Positions 38,584 to 52,112 of a stretch of DNA of 64,000 nt are shown here, one piece after another. The DNA is taken from positions 620,001 to 684,000 of the forward strand of contig NC_079882.1 of assembly GCF_029227915.1 (NCBI RefSeq), in the 5' to 3' direction. This stretch comes from Hydractinia symbiolongicarpus (Eukaryota; Cnidaria; Hydrozoa; Anthoathecata; Hydractiniidae). The notes under the pieces are model-generated. The model saw nothing but the letters and a program-made list of their open reading frames with translations, was not told where the DNA came from and ran no database searches. Position numbers and translations under genes: made by a program. Every line of letters begins with the position of its first letter. Within the stretch, counting starts at the first letter, position 1.

Positions 38584-40304
38584 TTTCAGCGCGTGATAAC
38601 AGCTAGGATTGGTCCCACGGTAAAGAATGATTTATTTATCTAAGTTTTTAAAGGAAGTGCTACCACAGCACCCAGTGTAATCGCTGAGTTACGGCAATCA
38701 TGTCAAATTAAGAAGAATGTTATTTCTTGGAGTCCAATTTTCTCACTTTCGCATTTATAAGGTCATGGCCCAAAATCAGTTTAATTAAGTCCCACAGTCA
38801 ATCGTTTCACTGTTAAACGCGATACAACCTAGTAATTCCGGAAAGATATCACGAAATACATGTTGGTACGAATATGTGACTCAACTGTTGTAACTTAAAC
38901 GGATTGATGCTGTTACAAAGTCAATGAAATGTAGTTTTTCAAACTTTCTCCATTTCTACAGCGCGGGATAACGGCTAGGATTGGTCCCACAGTAAAAAAT
39001 AACTTATTTTTCTAAATTTTTAAATGAAGCGCCACCACAGCGCCCAGTGTATGCGCTGAGCTCCGACAATCATGTCAAATTAAGAAGAATGATATTTCTT
39101 GGAGTCCAAATGTCTCACTTATCACATTTTTAACGTCACAGTCCAAAATCAGTTCAATTAAGTCCCACAGTCAATCGTTTCACTGTTAAACGCGATGCAA
39201 CGTAGTAATATCGGAAAAATATCGCTAAATACATGTTGGTACGAATATGCGACCTAACCGTTGTAACTCAAGCGGACTGACACTGTTAAAAAGTCAATGA
39301 AATGTAGTTTTTGAAACTGTCGCTATTTCTTCAACGCGCGATAACGGCTAAGATTGGTCCCACAGTAAAAAAATGACTTATTTATCTAAATTTTTAAATT
39401 AAGCGCTACCACAGCGTCCAGTGTAATCGCTGAGTTCCGGCAATCATGTCAAACTAAGAAGAATGTTATTTCTTTGAGTCCAATTATCTCACTAACAATA
39501 TTTATAAGGTCACAGTCCAAAATCAGTTTAATTAAGTCCCACAGTCAATCGTTTCACTGTTAAAAGCGATGCAACCTAGCAATATGAGAAAAATATCGCT
39601 AAATACATGTTGGTACGAGTATGTGACGCAACCGTTGTAACTGACGCGGATTGATACCGTTAGAAAGTCAATGAAATGTAGTTTTTGAAACTGTCGCTAT
39701 TTCTTCATCACAGGATAACGGCTAGGATTGGTCCCACAGTAAATAATGACTTATTTATCTAAATTTTTAAATGATGCGCTCCCACAGCGCCTAGTGTTAT
39801 CGCTGAGTTCCGGCAATCATGTCAAATTAAGAAGAATGTTATTTCTTGGAGTCCAATAGTCTCACTTTTACATTTATAAGAGCACAGCCCAAAATTAGTT
39901 TAATTAAGTCCAACAGTCAATCGTTTTACTGTTAAACGCGTTACAACCTAGTAATACCGGAAAGATATCGCTAAATACATCTTGGTTCGAATATGTGACT
40001 CAACCGTTGTAACTCAAACGGATTGATACTTTTAGAAAGTCAATTAAATGTAGTTTTTGAAACTGTCTTTATATCTTCAGCGCGCAATAACGGCAAGGAT
40101 TGGTCCCACGGTAAAGAATGACTTATTTATCTAAATTTTTTAATGAAGCGCTACCACAGCGCCCAGTGTAATCGCTGAGTTCCGGCAATCATGTCAAATT
40201 AAGAAGAATGTTATTTCTTGGAGTCCAATTGTCTCACTTATAACATTTTTAAAGTCACAGTCCAAAATTAGTTCAATTAAGTCCCACATTCAATCGTTTT
40301 ACTG
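38584..40304 (-). repeat. D-J-X-L-M/N segment after the duplication
   Basis: Unit ends are at 38812, 39185, 39559, 39931 and 40304. The order D, J, X repeats that of 14966-16084 and 25393-26511. The unit ending at 39931 carries gatgcgctcccacagcgcctagtg and gtccaacagtc variants. The unit ending at 40304 is a mosaic: an O/P-like start with cttggttcgaatatgtgac, an M core with tttatatcttcagcgcgcaataacgg, and an N tail with cttataacatttttaaag. Confidence 0.75.
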
Positions 40305-42168
40305 TTAAAAGCGATGCAACCTAGTAATAACAGATAAATATCGTTAAATACATGTTGGTACGAATATGTGATCCAACCGTTGTTACTCAAACGGATTAAT
40401 ACTTTTAGAAAGTCAATGAAATGTAGTTTTTGAAACTGTCGCTATTTCTTCAGCGCGCGATAACGGCTAGGGTTGGTCCCACGGTAAAGAATGATTTATT
40501 TAACTAAACTTTTAAATGAAGCGCTACCACAGCGCCCAGTGTAATCGCTGAGTTCCGGCAATCATGTCAAATTAATATGAATGCTATTTCTTGGAGTCCA
40601 ATTGTCTCATTTATCACATTTATCAGGTCACAATCCAAAGTTAGTTCAATTAAGTCCCACATTCAATCGTCTCACTGTTAAAAGCGATGCAACCTAGTAA
40701 TAACAGAAAAATATCGCTAAATACATCTTGGTTCGAATATGTGACCCAACCGTTGTAACTCAAACGGATTGATATTGTTAGAGAGTCAATGAAATGTAGT
40801 TTTTGAAACTGTGGCTATTTCTTCAGCGCGCGATAACGGCTAGGATTGGTCCCACAGTAAAAAATGATTTATTTATCTAAATTTTTAAATTAAGCGCTAC
40901 CACAGCGTCCAGTGTAATCGCTGAGTTCCGCAATCATGTCAAACTAAGAAGAATGTTATTTCTTGGAGTCCAATTGTCTTACTTGCAATATTTATAAGGT
41001 CACAGTCCAAAATCAGTTCAATTAAGTCGCACAGTCAATCGTTTCACTGTTAATAGCGATGCAACCTAGTAATATGAGAAAAGTATCGCTAAATACATGT
41101 TGGTACGAGTATGTGACGCAACCGTTGTAACTGGCGCGGATTGATACCGTTAGAAAGTCAATGAAATGTAGTTTTTGAAACTGTCGCTATTTCTTCAGCA
41201 CAGGATAACGGCTAGGATTGGTCCCACAGTAAATAATGACTTATTTATCTAAATTTTTAAATGAAGCGCTACCACAGCGCCCAGTGTAATCGCTGAGTAC
41301 CGGCAATCATGTCAAATTAAGAAGAATGTTATTTCTTGGAACCCAATAGTCTCACTTTCACATTTATAAGGTCACAGCCCAAAATCAGTTCAATTAAGTC
41401 CCACAGTCAATCGTTTTACTGTTAAACGCGTTACAACCTAGTAATACCGGAAAGATATCACGAAATACATGTTGGTACGAATATGTGACTCAACCGTTGT
41501 AACTCAAACGGATTGATACTTTTAGAAAGTCAATGAAATGTTGTTTTTGAAACTGTCTCTATATCTTCAGCGCGCAATAACGGAAAAGGATTGGTCCCAC
41601 GGTAAAAAATGATTTATTTATCTAAATTTGTAAATGAAGCGCTACCACAGCGCCCAGTGTAATCGCTGAGTTCCGGCAATCATGTCAAATTAAGAAGAAT
41701 GTTATTTCTTGGAGTCCAATTGTCTCACTTATAACATTTTTAAAGTCACAGTCCAAAATTAGTTCAATTAAGTCCCACATTCAATCGTTTTACTGTTAAA
41801 AGCGATGCAACCTAGTAATAACAGATAAATATCGCTAAATACATGTTGGTACGAATATGTGATCCAACCGTTGTAACTCAAACGGATTGATACTTTTAGA
41901 AAGTCAATGAAATGTAGTTTTTGAAACTGTCGCTATTTCTTCAGCGCGCGATAACGGCTAGGATTGGTCCCACGGTAAAGAATGATTTATTTAACTAAAC
42001 TTTTAAATGAAGCGCTACCACAGCGCCCAGTGTAATCGCTGAGTTCCGGCAATCATGTCAAATTAATATGAATGCTATTTCTTGGAGTCCAATTGTCTCA
42101 TTTATCACATTTATCAGGTCACAATCCAAAGTTAGTTTAATTAAGTCCCACATTCAATCGTCTCACTG
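40305..42168 (-). repeat. Five-unit segment copied again about 8.08 kb to the right
   Basis: Unit ends are at 40677, 41049, 41421, 41795 and 42168. The same five units occur at 48383-50247 (offset 8,078-8,079 bp). Shared private variants include cagtcaatcgtttcactgttaa with tagcgatgc, gtaactggcgcgg, and the unit with an extra base (ataacggaaaaggattgg, near 41578 and 49660). Part of the segment is also repeated locally: gtggctatttc at 40811 recurs at 42301. Confidence 0.78.
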
Positions 42169-42539
42169 TTAAAAGCGATGCAACCTAGTAATAACAAAAA
42201 ATATCGCTAAATACATCTTGGTTCGAATATGTGACCCAACCGTTGTAACTCAAACGGATTGATATTGTTAGAGAGTCAATGAAATGTAGTTTTTGAAACT
42301 GTGGCTATTTCTTCAGCGCGCGATAACGGCTAGGATTGGTCCCACAGTAAAAAATGATTTATTTATCTAAATTTTTAAATTAAGCGCTACCACAGCGTCC
42401 AGTGTAATCGCTGAGTTCCGCAATCATGTCAAACTAAGAAGAATGTTATTTCTTGGAGCCCAATTGTCTTACTTGCAATATGTATAAGGTCACAGTCCAA
42501 AATCAGTTCAATTAAGTCGCACAGTCAATCGTTTCACTG

Positions 42540-42793
42540 TTAATAGCGATGCAACCTAGTAATATGAGAAAAGTATCGCTAAATACATGTTGGTACGAGT
42601 ATGTGACGCAACCGTTGTAAACTGGCGCGGATTGATACCGTTAGAAAGTCAATGAAATGTAGTTTTTGAAACTGCAATCATGTCAAATTAATATGAATGC
42701 TATTTCTTGGAGTCCAATTGTCTCATTTATCACATTTATCAGGTCACAATCCAAAGTTAGTTTAATTAAGTCCCACATTCAATCGTCTCACTG
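42540..42793 (-). repeat. Out-of-register short monomer, 254 bp
   Basis: The unit runs normally to gaaactg (42674) and then jumps to caatcatgtc (42675), missing about 119 bp that include the CpG core and the dyad. Sequence from 42675 to about 42846 repeats 42050-42221 at an offset of 625 bp, including the private variants gttagtttaattaag and aataacaaaaaatatc. The simplest reading is a 625-bp tandem duplication with non-homologous ends, since 625 is not a whole number of monomers. Only one base (g) is common to both sides of the join. Confidence 0.85.
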
Positions 42794-45400
42794 TTAAAAG
42801 CGATGCAACCTAGTAATAACAAAAAATATCGCTAAATACATCTTGGTATGAATATGCGACTCAACCGTTGTAAATTAAACGGATTGATGCTGTTGGAAAG
42901 TCAATGAAATGTAGTTTTTCAAACTTTCTTCATTTCTTCAGCGCGGGATAACGGCTAGGATTGGTCCCACAGTAAAAAATGGCTTATTTATCTAAATTTT
43001 TAAATGAAGCGCTCCCACAGCGTCCAGTGTATGCGCTGAGCTCCGACAATCATGTCAAATTAAGAAGAATGTTATTTCTTGGAGTCCAATTGTCTCACTT
43101 ACAATATTTATAAGGTCACAGTCCAAAATCAGTTCAATTAAGTCCCACAGTCAATCGTTTCACTGTTAAAAGCGATGCAACCTAGTAATATGAGAAAGAT
43201 ATCGCTAAATACATGTTGGTACGAGTATGTGACGCAACCGTTGTAACTGGCGCGGATTGATACCGTTAGAAAGTCAATGAAATGTAGTTTTTGAAACTGT
43301 CGCTATTTCTTCAGCACAGGATAACGGCTAGTATTGGTCCCACAGTAAATAATGACTTATTTATCTAAATTTTTAAATGAAGCGCTACCACAGCGCCCAC
43401 TGTAATTGCTGAGTACCGGCAATCATGTCAAATTAAGAAGAATGTTATTTCTTGGAGTCCAATACTCTCACTTTCACATTTATAAGGTCACAGCCCAAAA
43501 TCAGTTCAATTAAGTCCCACAGTCAATCGTTTTACTGTTAAACGCGTTACAACCTAGTAATACCGGAAAGATATCACGAAATACATGTTGGTACGAATAT
43601 GTGACTCAACGGTTGTAACTCAAACGGATTGATACTTTTAGAAAGTCAATGAAATGTAGTTTTTGAAACTGTCGCTATTTCTTTAACGCGCGATAACGGC
43701 TAGGATTGGTCCCACGGTAAAGAATGATTTATTTATCTAAATTATTAAATGAAGCGCTAATACAGCTCCCAAGTAATCGCTGAGTTCCGGCAATCATGTC
43801 AAATTAAGAAGAATGCTATTTCTTGGAGTGCAATTGTCTCATTTATCACATTTATCAGGTCACCGTCCAAAGTTAGTTCAATTAAGTCCCACATTCAATC
43901 GTTTCACAGTTAAAAGCGATGCAACCTAGTAATAACAGATATATATCGCTAAATACATGTTCGTACGAATATATGACACAACCGCTGTAACTCAAACGGA
44001 CTGACATCGATAGAACGTCAGTGAAATGTAGTATTTGAAACTGCCCCTGTTTCTTCAGCGCACGCTAACGGCTAGGATTGGTCCCACTGTTAAAAAGTGA
44101 CTTTTTTATCTTAATTCTTAAATGAAGCGCTACCACAGGGCCCGATGTAATCGCTGAGTTGCGGCAATCATGTCAAATTAAGAAGAATGTTATTTCTTGG
44201 ATTCCAATTGTCTCAGCTTCTCATTTATAAGGTCCCAGTCCAAAATCAGTTCAATTAAGTCCCACAGTCAATCGTTTCACTGTTAAACGCGATACAACCT
44301 AGTAATACCGGAGAGATATCACGAAATACATGTTGGTACGAATATCTGACTCAACCGTTGTAACTCAAACGGATTGATACCTTTAGAAGGTCAACGAAAT
44401 GTAGTTTTTGAAACTGTCGCTATTTCTTCAGGGCAGGATAACGGCTAGGATTGGTCCCACAGTAAATAATGACTTATTTATCTAAATTTTTAAATGAAGC
44501 GCTACCACAGCGCCCAGTTTAATCGCTGAGTTCCGGCAATAATGTCAAACTAAGAAGAATGTTATTTCTTGGAGTCCAATTGTCTCACTTGCAGTATTTA
44601 TAAGGTCACAGTCCAAAATCAGTTCAATTAAGTCGCACAGTCAATCGTTTCACTCTTAATAGCGATGCAACCTAGTAATATGAGAAAAGTATCGCTAAAT
44701 ACATGTTGGTACGAGTATGTCACGCAACCGTTGTAACTGAAGCGGATTGATACCGTTAGAAAGTCAATGAAATGTAGTTTTGGAAACTGTCGCTATTTCT
44801 TCAGCGCGCGATAACGGCTAGGATTGGTCCCACGGTAAAGAATGATTTATTTATCTAAGTTTCTAAAGGAAGTGCTACCACAGCACCCAGTGTAATCGCT
44901 GAGTTACGGCAATCATGTCAAATTAAGAAGAATGTTATTTCTTGGAGTTCAATTGTTTCACTTTCACATTTATAAGGTCATGGCCCAAAATCAGTTCAAT
45001 TAAGTCCCACAGTCAGTCGTCTCACTGTAAAACGGGATACAACCTAGTAATTCCGGAAATATATCACGAAATACATGATGGTACGAATATGCGACTCAAC
45101 CGTTGTAAATTAAACGGATTGATGCTGTTGGAAAGTCAATGAAATGTATTTTTTCAAACTTTCTCCATTTCTTCAGCGCGGGATAACGGCTAGGATTGGT
45201 CCCACAGTAAAAAATGGCTTATTTATCTAAATTTTTAAATGAAGCGCTCCCACAGCGTCCAGTGTATGCGCTGAGCTCCGACAATCATGTCAAATTAAGA
45301 AGAATGTTATTTCTTGGAGTCCAATTGTCTCACTTACAATATTTATAAGGTCACAGTCCAAAATCAGTTCAATTAAGTCCCACAGTCAATCGTTTCACTG
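42794..45400 (-). repeat. Mixed segment introducing a diverged monomer class
   Basis: Unit ends are at 43165, 43537, 43909, 44282, 44655, 45027 and 45400. The units at about 43910-44655 introduce a diverged class with gacatcgatagaacgtcag, gtagtatttgaaactgcc, actgttaaaaagtgac, and a broken dyad (gcgctaccacagggccc). Its boundary motif is cacag in place of cactg at 43905-43909. One unit has cactc at its end (44651-44655). The J-type unit that ends at 45400 opens a segment copied at an offset of 7,457 bp. Confidence 0.75.
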
Positions 45401-48009
45401 TTAAAAGCGATGCAACCTAGTAATATGAGAAAGATATCGCTAAATACATGTTGGTACGAGTATGTGAGGCAACCGTTGTAACTGGCGCGGATTGATACCG
45501 TTAGAAAGTCAATGAAATGTAGTTTTTGAAACTGTCGCTATTTCTTCAGCACAGGATAACGGCTAGTATTGGTCCCACAGTAAATAATGACTTATTTATC
45601 TAAATTTTTAAATGAAGCGCTACCACAGCGCCCACTGTAATCGCTGAGTACCGGCAATCATGTCAAATTAAGAAGAATGTTATTTCTTGGAGTCCAATAC
45701 TCTCACCTTCACATTTATAAGGTCACAGCCCAAAATCAGTTCAATTAAGTCCCACAGTCAATCGTTTTACTGTTAAACGCGTTACAACCTAGTAATACCG
45801 GAAAGATATCACGAAATACATGTTGGTACGAATATGTGACTCAACCGTTGTAACTCAAAGGGATTGATACTTTTAGAAAGTCAATGAAATGTAGTTTTTG
45901 AAACTGTCGCTATTTCTTTAGCGCGCGATAACGGCTAGGATTGGTCCCACAGTAAAAAATGATTTATTTATCTAAATTATTAAATGAAGCGCTACTACAG
46001 CTCCCAGTGTAATCGCTGAGTTCCGGCAATCATGTCAAATTAATATGAATGCTATTTCTTGGAGTGCAATTGTCTCATTTATCACATTTATCAGGTCACC
46101 GTCCAAAGTTAGTTCAATTAAGTCCCACATTCAATCGTTTCACAGTTAAAAGCGATGCAACCTAGTAATAACAGATATATATCGCTAAATACTTGTTCGT
46201 ACGAATATATGACACAACTGCTGTAACTCAAACGGACTGACATCGATAGAACGTCAGTGAAATGTAGTATTTGAAACTGCCTCTGCTTTTTCAGCGCGCG
46301 CTAACGGCTAGGATTGGTCCCACTGTTAAAAAGTGACTTTTTTATCTTAATTCTTAAATGAAGCGCTACCACAGGGCCCGATGTAATCGCTGAGTTGCGG
46401 CAATCATGTCAAATTAAGAAGAATGTTATTTCTTGGATTCCAATTGTCTCAGCTTCTCATTTATAAGGTCCCAGTCCAAAATCAGTTCAATTAAGTCCCA
46501 CAGTCAATCGTTTCACTGTTAAACGCGATACAACCTAGTAATACCGGAGAGATATCACGAAATACATGTTGGTACGAATATCTGACTCAACCGTTGTAAC
46601 TCAAACGGATTGATACTTTTAGAAAGTCAATGAAATGTAGTTTTTGAAACTGTCTCTATATCTTCAGCGCGCAATAACGGCAAGGATTGGTCCCACGGTA
46701 AAGAATGACTTATTTATCTAAATTTTTTAATGAAGCACTCCCACAGCGTCCAGTGTATGCGCTGAGCTCCGACAATCATGTCAAATTAAGAAGAATGTTA
46801 TTTCTTGGAGTCCAATTGTCTCACTTACAATATTTATAAGGTCACAGTCCAAAATCAGTTCAATTAAGTCCCACAGTCAATCGTTTCACTGTTAAAAGCG
46901 ATGCAACCTAGTAATATGAGAAAGATATCGCTAAATACATGTTGGTACGAGTATGTGAGGCAACCGTTGTAACTGGCGCGGATTGATACCGTTAGAAAGT
47001 CAATGAAATGTAGTTTTTGAAACTGTCGCTATTTCTTCAGCACAGGATAACGGCTAGTATTGGTCCCACAGTAAATAATGACTTATTTATCTAAATTTTT
47101 AAATGAAGCGCTACCACAGCGCCCACTGTAATCGCTGAGTACCGGCAATCATGTCAAATTAAGAAGATTGTTATTTCTTGGAGTCCAATACTCTCACTTT
47201 CACATTTATAAGGTCACAGCCCAAAATCAGTTCAATTAAGTCCCACAGTCAATCGTTTTACTGTTAAACGCGTTACAACCTAGTAATACCGGAAAGATAT
47301 CACGAAATACATGTTGGTACGAATATGTGACTCAACCGTTGTAACTCAAACGGATTGATACTTTTAGAAAGTGAATGAAATGTAGTTTTTGAAACTGTCG
47401 CTATTTCTTTAGCGCGCGATAACGGCTAGGATTGGTCCCACAGTAAAAAATGATTTATTTATCTAAATTATTAAATGAAGCGCTACTACAGCTCCCAGTG
47501 TAATCGCTGAGCTCCGGCAATCATGTCAAATTAATATGAATGCTATTTCTTGGAGTGCAATTGTCTCATTTATCACATTTATCAGGTCACCGTCCAAAGT
47601 TAGTTCAATTAAGTCCCACATTCAATCGTTTCACAGTTAAAAGCGATGCAACCTAGTAATAACAGATATATATCGCTAAATACTTGTTCGTACGAATATA
47701 TGACACAACCGCTGTAACTCAAACGGACTGACATCGATAGAACGTCAGTGAAATGTAGTATTTGAAACTGCCTCTGCTTCTTCAGCGCGCGCTAACGGCT
47801 AGGATTGGTCCCACTGTTAAAAAGTGACTTTTTTATCTTAATTCTTAAATGAAGCGCTACCACAGGGCCCGATGTAATCGCTGAGTTGCGGCAATCATGT
47901 CAAATTAAGAAGAATGTTATTTCTTGGATTCCAATTGTCTCAGCTTCTCATTTATAAGGTCCCAGTCCAAAATCAGTTCAATTAAGTCCCACAGTCAATC
48001 GTTCCACTG
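45401..48009 (-). repeat. Four-unit repeat (1,491 bp), about 1.75 copies
   Basis: Unit ends are at 45772, 46145, 46518 and 46891, then 47263, 47636 and 48009. The two copies share the private variant gtatgtgaggcaacc (45456-45475 and 46947-46966) and the stretch acttgttcgtacgaatatatgac. The unit ending at 46891 is a mosaic: M-like at its start (tctatatcttcagcgcgc) and J-like at its end (gaagcactcccacagcgtcc). That is the join created by the duplication. Confidence 0.82.
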
Positions 48010-50247
48010 TTAAACGCGATACAACCTAGTAATACCGGAGAGATATCCCGAAATACATGTTGGTACGAATATCTGACTCAACCGTTGTAACTCAAACGGA
48101 TTGATACTTTTAGAAAGTCAATGAAATGTAGTTTTTGAAACTGTCTCTATATCTTCAGCGCGCAATAACGGCAAGGATTGGTCCCACGGTAAAGAATGAC
48201 TTATTTATCTAAATTTTTTAATGAAGCGCTACCACAGCGCCCAGTGTAATCGCTGAGTTCCGGCAATCATGCCAAATTAAGAAGAAGGTTATTTCTTGGA
48301 GTCCAATTGTCTCACTTATAACATTTTTAAAGTCACAGTCCAAAATTAGTTCAATTAAGTCCCACATTCAATCGTTTTACTGTTAAAAGCGATGCAACCT
48401 AGTAATAACAGATAAATATCGCTAAATACATGTTGGTACGAATATGTGATCCAACCGTTGTAACTCAAACGGATTAATTCTTTTAGAAAGTCAATGAAAT
48501 GTAGTTTTTGAAACTGTCGCTATTTCTTCAGCGCGCGATAACGGCTAGGATTGGTCCCACGGTAAAGAATGATTTATTTAACTAAACTTTTAAATGAAGC
48601 GCTACCACAGCGCCCAGTGTAATCGCTGAGTTCCAGCAATCATGTCAAATTAATATGAATGCTATTTCTTGGAGTCCAATTGTCTCATTTATCACATTTA
48701 TCAGGTCACAATCCAAAGTTAGTTCAATTAAGTCCCACATTCAATCGTCTCACTGTTAAAAGCGATGCAACCTAGTAATAACAGAAAAATATCGCTAAAT
48801 ACATCTTGGTTCGAATATGTGACCCAACCGTTGTAACTCAAACGGATTGATATTGTTAGAGAGTCAATGAAATGTAGTTTTTGAAACTGTCGCTATTTCT
48901 TCAGCGCGGGATAACGGCTAGGATTGGTCCCACAGTAAAAAATGATTTATTTATCTAAATTTTTAAATTAAGCGCTACCACAGCGTCCAGTGTAATCGCA
49001 GAGTTCCGGCAATCATGTCAAACTAACAAGAATGTTATTTCTTGGAGTACAATTGTCTTACTTGCAATATTTATAAGGTCACAGTCCAAAATCAGTTTAA
49101 TTAAGTCGCACAGTCAATCGTTTCACTGTTAATAGCGATGCAACCTAGTAATATGAGAAAAGTATCGCTAAATACATGTTGGTACGAGTATGTGACGCAA
49201 CCGTTGTAACTGGCGCGGATTGATACCGTTAGAAAGTCAATGAAATGTAGTTTTTGAAACTGTCGCTATTTCTTCAGCACAGGATAACGGCTAGGATTGG
49301 TCCCACAGTAAATAATGACTTATTTATCTAAATTTTTAAATGAAGCGCTACCACAGCGGCCAGTGTAATCGCTGAGTACCGGCAATCATGTCAAATTAAG
49401 AAGAATGTTATTTCTTGGAGTCCAATAGTCTCACTTTCACATTTATAAGGTCACAGCCCAAAATCAGTTCAATTAAGTCCCACAGTCAATCGTTTTACTG
49501 TTAAACGCGTTACAACCTAGTAATACCGGAAAGATATCACGAAATACATGTTGGTACGAATATGTGACTCAACCGTTGTAACTCAAACGGATTGATACTT
49601 TTAGAAAGTCAATGAAATGTTGTTTTTGAAACTGTCTCTATATCTTCAGCGCGCAATAACGGAAAAGGATTGGTCCCACGGTAAAAAATGATTTATTTAT
49701 CTAAATTTGTAAATGAAACGCTACCACAGCGCCCAGTGTAATCGCTGAGTTCCGGCAATCATGTCAAATTAAGAAGAATGTTATTTCTTGGAGCCCAATT
49801 GTCTCACTTATAACATTTTTAAGGTCACAGTCCAAAATTAGTTCAATTAAGTCCCACATTCAATCGTTTTACTGTTAAAAGCGATGCAACCTAGTAATAA
49901 CAGATAAATATCGCTAAATACATGTTGGTACGAATATGTGATCCAACCGTTGTAACTCAAACGGATTGATACTTTTAGAAAGTCAATGAAATGTAGTTTT
50001 TGAAACTGTCGCTATTTCTTCAGCGCGCGATAACGGCTAGGATTGGTCCCACGGTAAAGAATCATTTATTTAACTAAACTTTTAAATGAAGCGCTACCAC
50101 ATCGCCCAGTGTAATCGCTGAGTTCCGGCAATCATGTCAAATTAATATGAATGCTATTTCTTTGAGTCCAATTGTCTCATTTATCACATTTATCAGGTCA
50201 CAATCCAAAGTTAGTTCAATTAAATCCCACATTCAATCGTCTCAATG
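48010..50247 (-). repeat. Copy of 40305-42168 preceded by one mosaic unit
   Basis: Unit ends are at 48382, 48755, 49128, 49500, 49874 and 50247. Units from about 48383 match 40305-42168 at an offset of 8,078-8,079 bp. The change of 1 bp in the offset reflects a one-base difference between the copies near the unit ending at 49128. The unit ending at 50247 has ctcaatg at its boundary in place of ctcactg, a variant seen again at 51739 and 54349. Confidence 0.78.
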
Positions 50248-52112
50248 TTAAAAGCGATGCAACCTAGTAATAACAAAAAAATATCGCTAAATACATCTTG
50301 GTTCGAATATGTGACGCAACCGTTGTAACTCAAACGGATTGATATTGTTAGAGAGTCAATGAAATGTAGTTTTTGAAACAGTCGCTATTTCTTCAGCGCG
50401 CGCTAACGGCTAGGATTGGTCCCACTGTTAAAAAGTGACTTTTTTATCTTAATTCTTAAATGAAGCGCTACCACAGGGCCCGATGTAATCGCTGAGTTGC
50501 GGCAATCATGTCAAATTAAGAAGAATGTTATTTCTTGGATTCCAATTGTCTCAGCTTCTCATTTATAAGGTCCCAGTCCAAAATCAGTTCAATTAAGTCC
50601 CACAGTCAATCGTTTCACTGTTAAACGCGATACAACCTAGTAATACCGGAGAGATATCACGAAATACATGTTGGTACGAATATCTGACTCAACCGTTGTA
50701 ACTCAAACGGATTGATACTTTTAGAAAGTCAATGAAATGTAGTTTTTGAAACTGTCTCTATATCTTCAGCGCGCAATAACGGCAAGGATTGGTCCCACGG
50801 TAAAGAATGACTTATTTATCTAAATTTTTTAATGAAGCGCTACCACAGCGCCCAGTGTAATCGCTGAGTTCCGGCAATCATGCCAAATTAAGAAGAATGT
50901 TATTTCTTGGAGTCCAATTGTCTCACTTATAACATTTTTAAAGTCACAGTCCAAAATTAGTTCAATTAAGTCCCACATTCAATCGTTTTACTGTTAAAAG
51001 CGATGCAACCTAGTAATAACAGATAAATATCGCTAAATACATGTTGGTACGAATATGTGATCCAATCGTTGTAACTCAAACGGATTAATACTTTTAGAAA
51101 GTCAATGAAATGTAGTTTTTGAAACTGTCGCTATTTCTTCAGCGCGCGATAACGGCTAGGATTGGTCCCACGGTAAAGAATGATTTATTTAACTAAACTT
51201 TTAAATGAAGCGCTACCACAGCGCCCAGTGTAATCGCTGAGTTCCGGCAATCATGTCAAATTAATATGAATGCTATTTCTTGGAGTCCAATTGTCTCATT
51301 TATCACATTTATCAGGTCACAATCCAAAGTTAGTTCAATTAAGTCCCACATTCAATCGTCTCACTGTTAAAAGCGATGCAACCTAGTAATAACAGAAAAA
51401 TATCGCTAAATACATCTTGGTTCGAATATGTGACCCAACCGTTGTAACTCAAACGGATTGATATTGTTAGAGAGTCAATGAAATGTAGTTTTTGAAACTG
51501 TCGCTATTTCTTCAGCGCGCGATAACGGCTAGGATTGGTCCCACGGTAAAGAATGATTTATTTAACTAAACTTTTAAATGAAGCGCTACCACAGCGCCCA
51601 GTGTAATCGCTGAGTTCCGGCAATCATGTCAAATTAATATGAATGCTATTTCTTTGAGTCCAATTGTCTCATTTATCACATTTATCAGGTCACAATCCAA
51701 AGTTAGTTCAATTAAGTCCCACATTCAATCGTCTCAATGTTAAAAGCGATGCAACCTAGTAATAACAAAAAAATATCGCTAAATACATCTTGGTTCGAAT
51801 ATGTGACCCAACCGTTGTAACTCAAACGGATTGATATTGTTAGAGAGTCAATGAAATGTAGTTTTTGAAACTGTCGCTATTTCTTCAGCGCGCGATAACG
51901 GCTAGGATTGGTCCCACAGTAAATAATGACTTATTTATCTAAATTTTTAAATGAAGCGCTACCACAGCGCCCAGTTTAATCGCTGAGTTCCGGCAATCAT
52001 GTCAAACTAAGAAGAATGTTATTTCTTGGAGTCCAATATTCTCACTTGCAGTATTTATAAGGTCACAGTCCAAAATCAGTTCAATTAAGTCGCACAGTCA
52101 ATCGTTTCACTG
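50248..52112 (-). repeat. Mosaic segment with two further copies of the ctcaatg unit
   Basis: Unit ends are at 50620, 50993, 51366, 51739 and 52112. The first unit joins an ordinary start (ttggttcgaatatgtgacgc) to the diverged actgttaaaaagtgac class. The units ending at 50993 and 51366 are copies of those ending at 48382 and 48755. The unit ending at 51739 matches the one ending at 50247 (ctttgagtcc, ctcaatg, aacaaaaaaat). Confidence 0.72.

Noticed and set aside
44942-45142. A 66-codon open frame, with near-identical frames at 52399-52599, 55009-55209, 56126-56326 and 60226-60426
   Set aside because: All five lie at the same place in the same satellite monomer type and cross a monomer boundary. 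They start at a TTG codon. The frame is open mainly because one base at the boundary (a at 45029 in the first copy) replaces the t of the TAA present in most monomers. The copies were spread by array duplication. There is no sign of a protein-like composition, a promoter or an intron structure.
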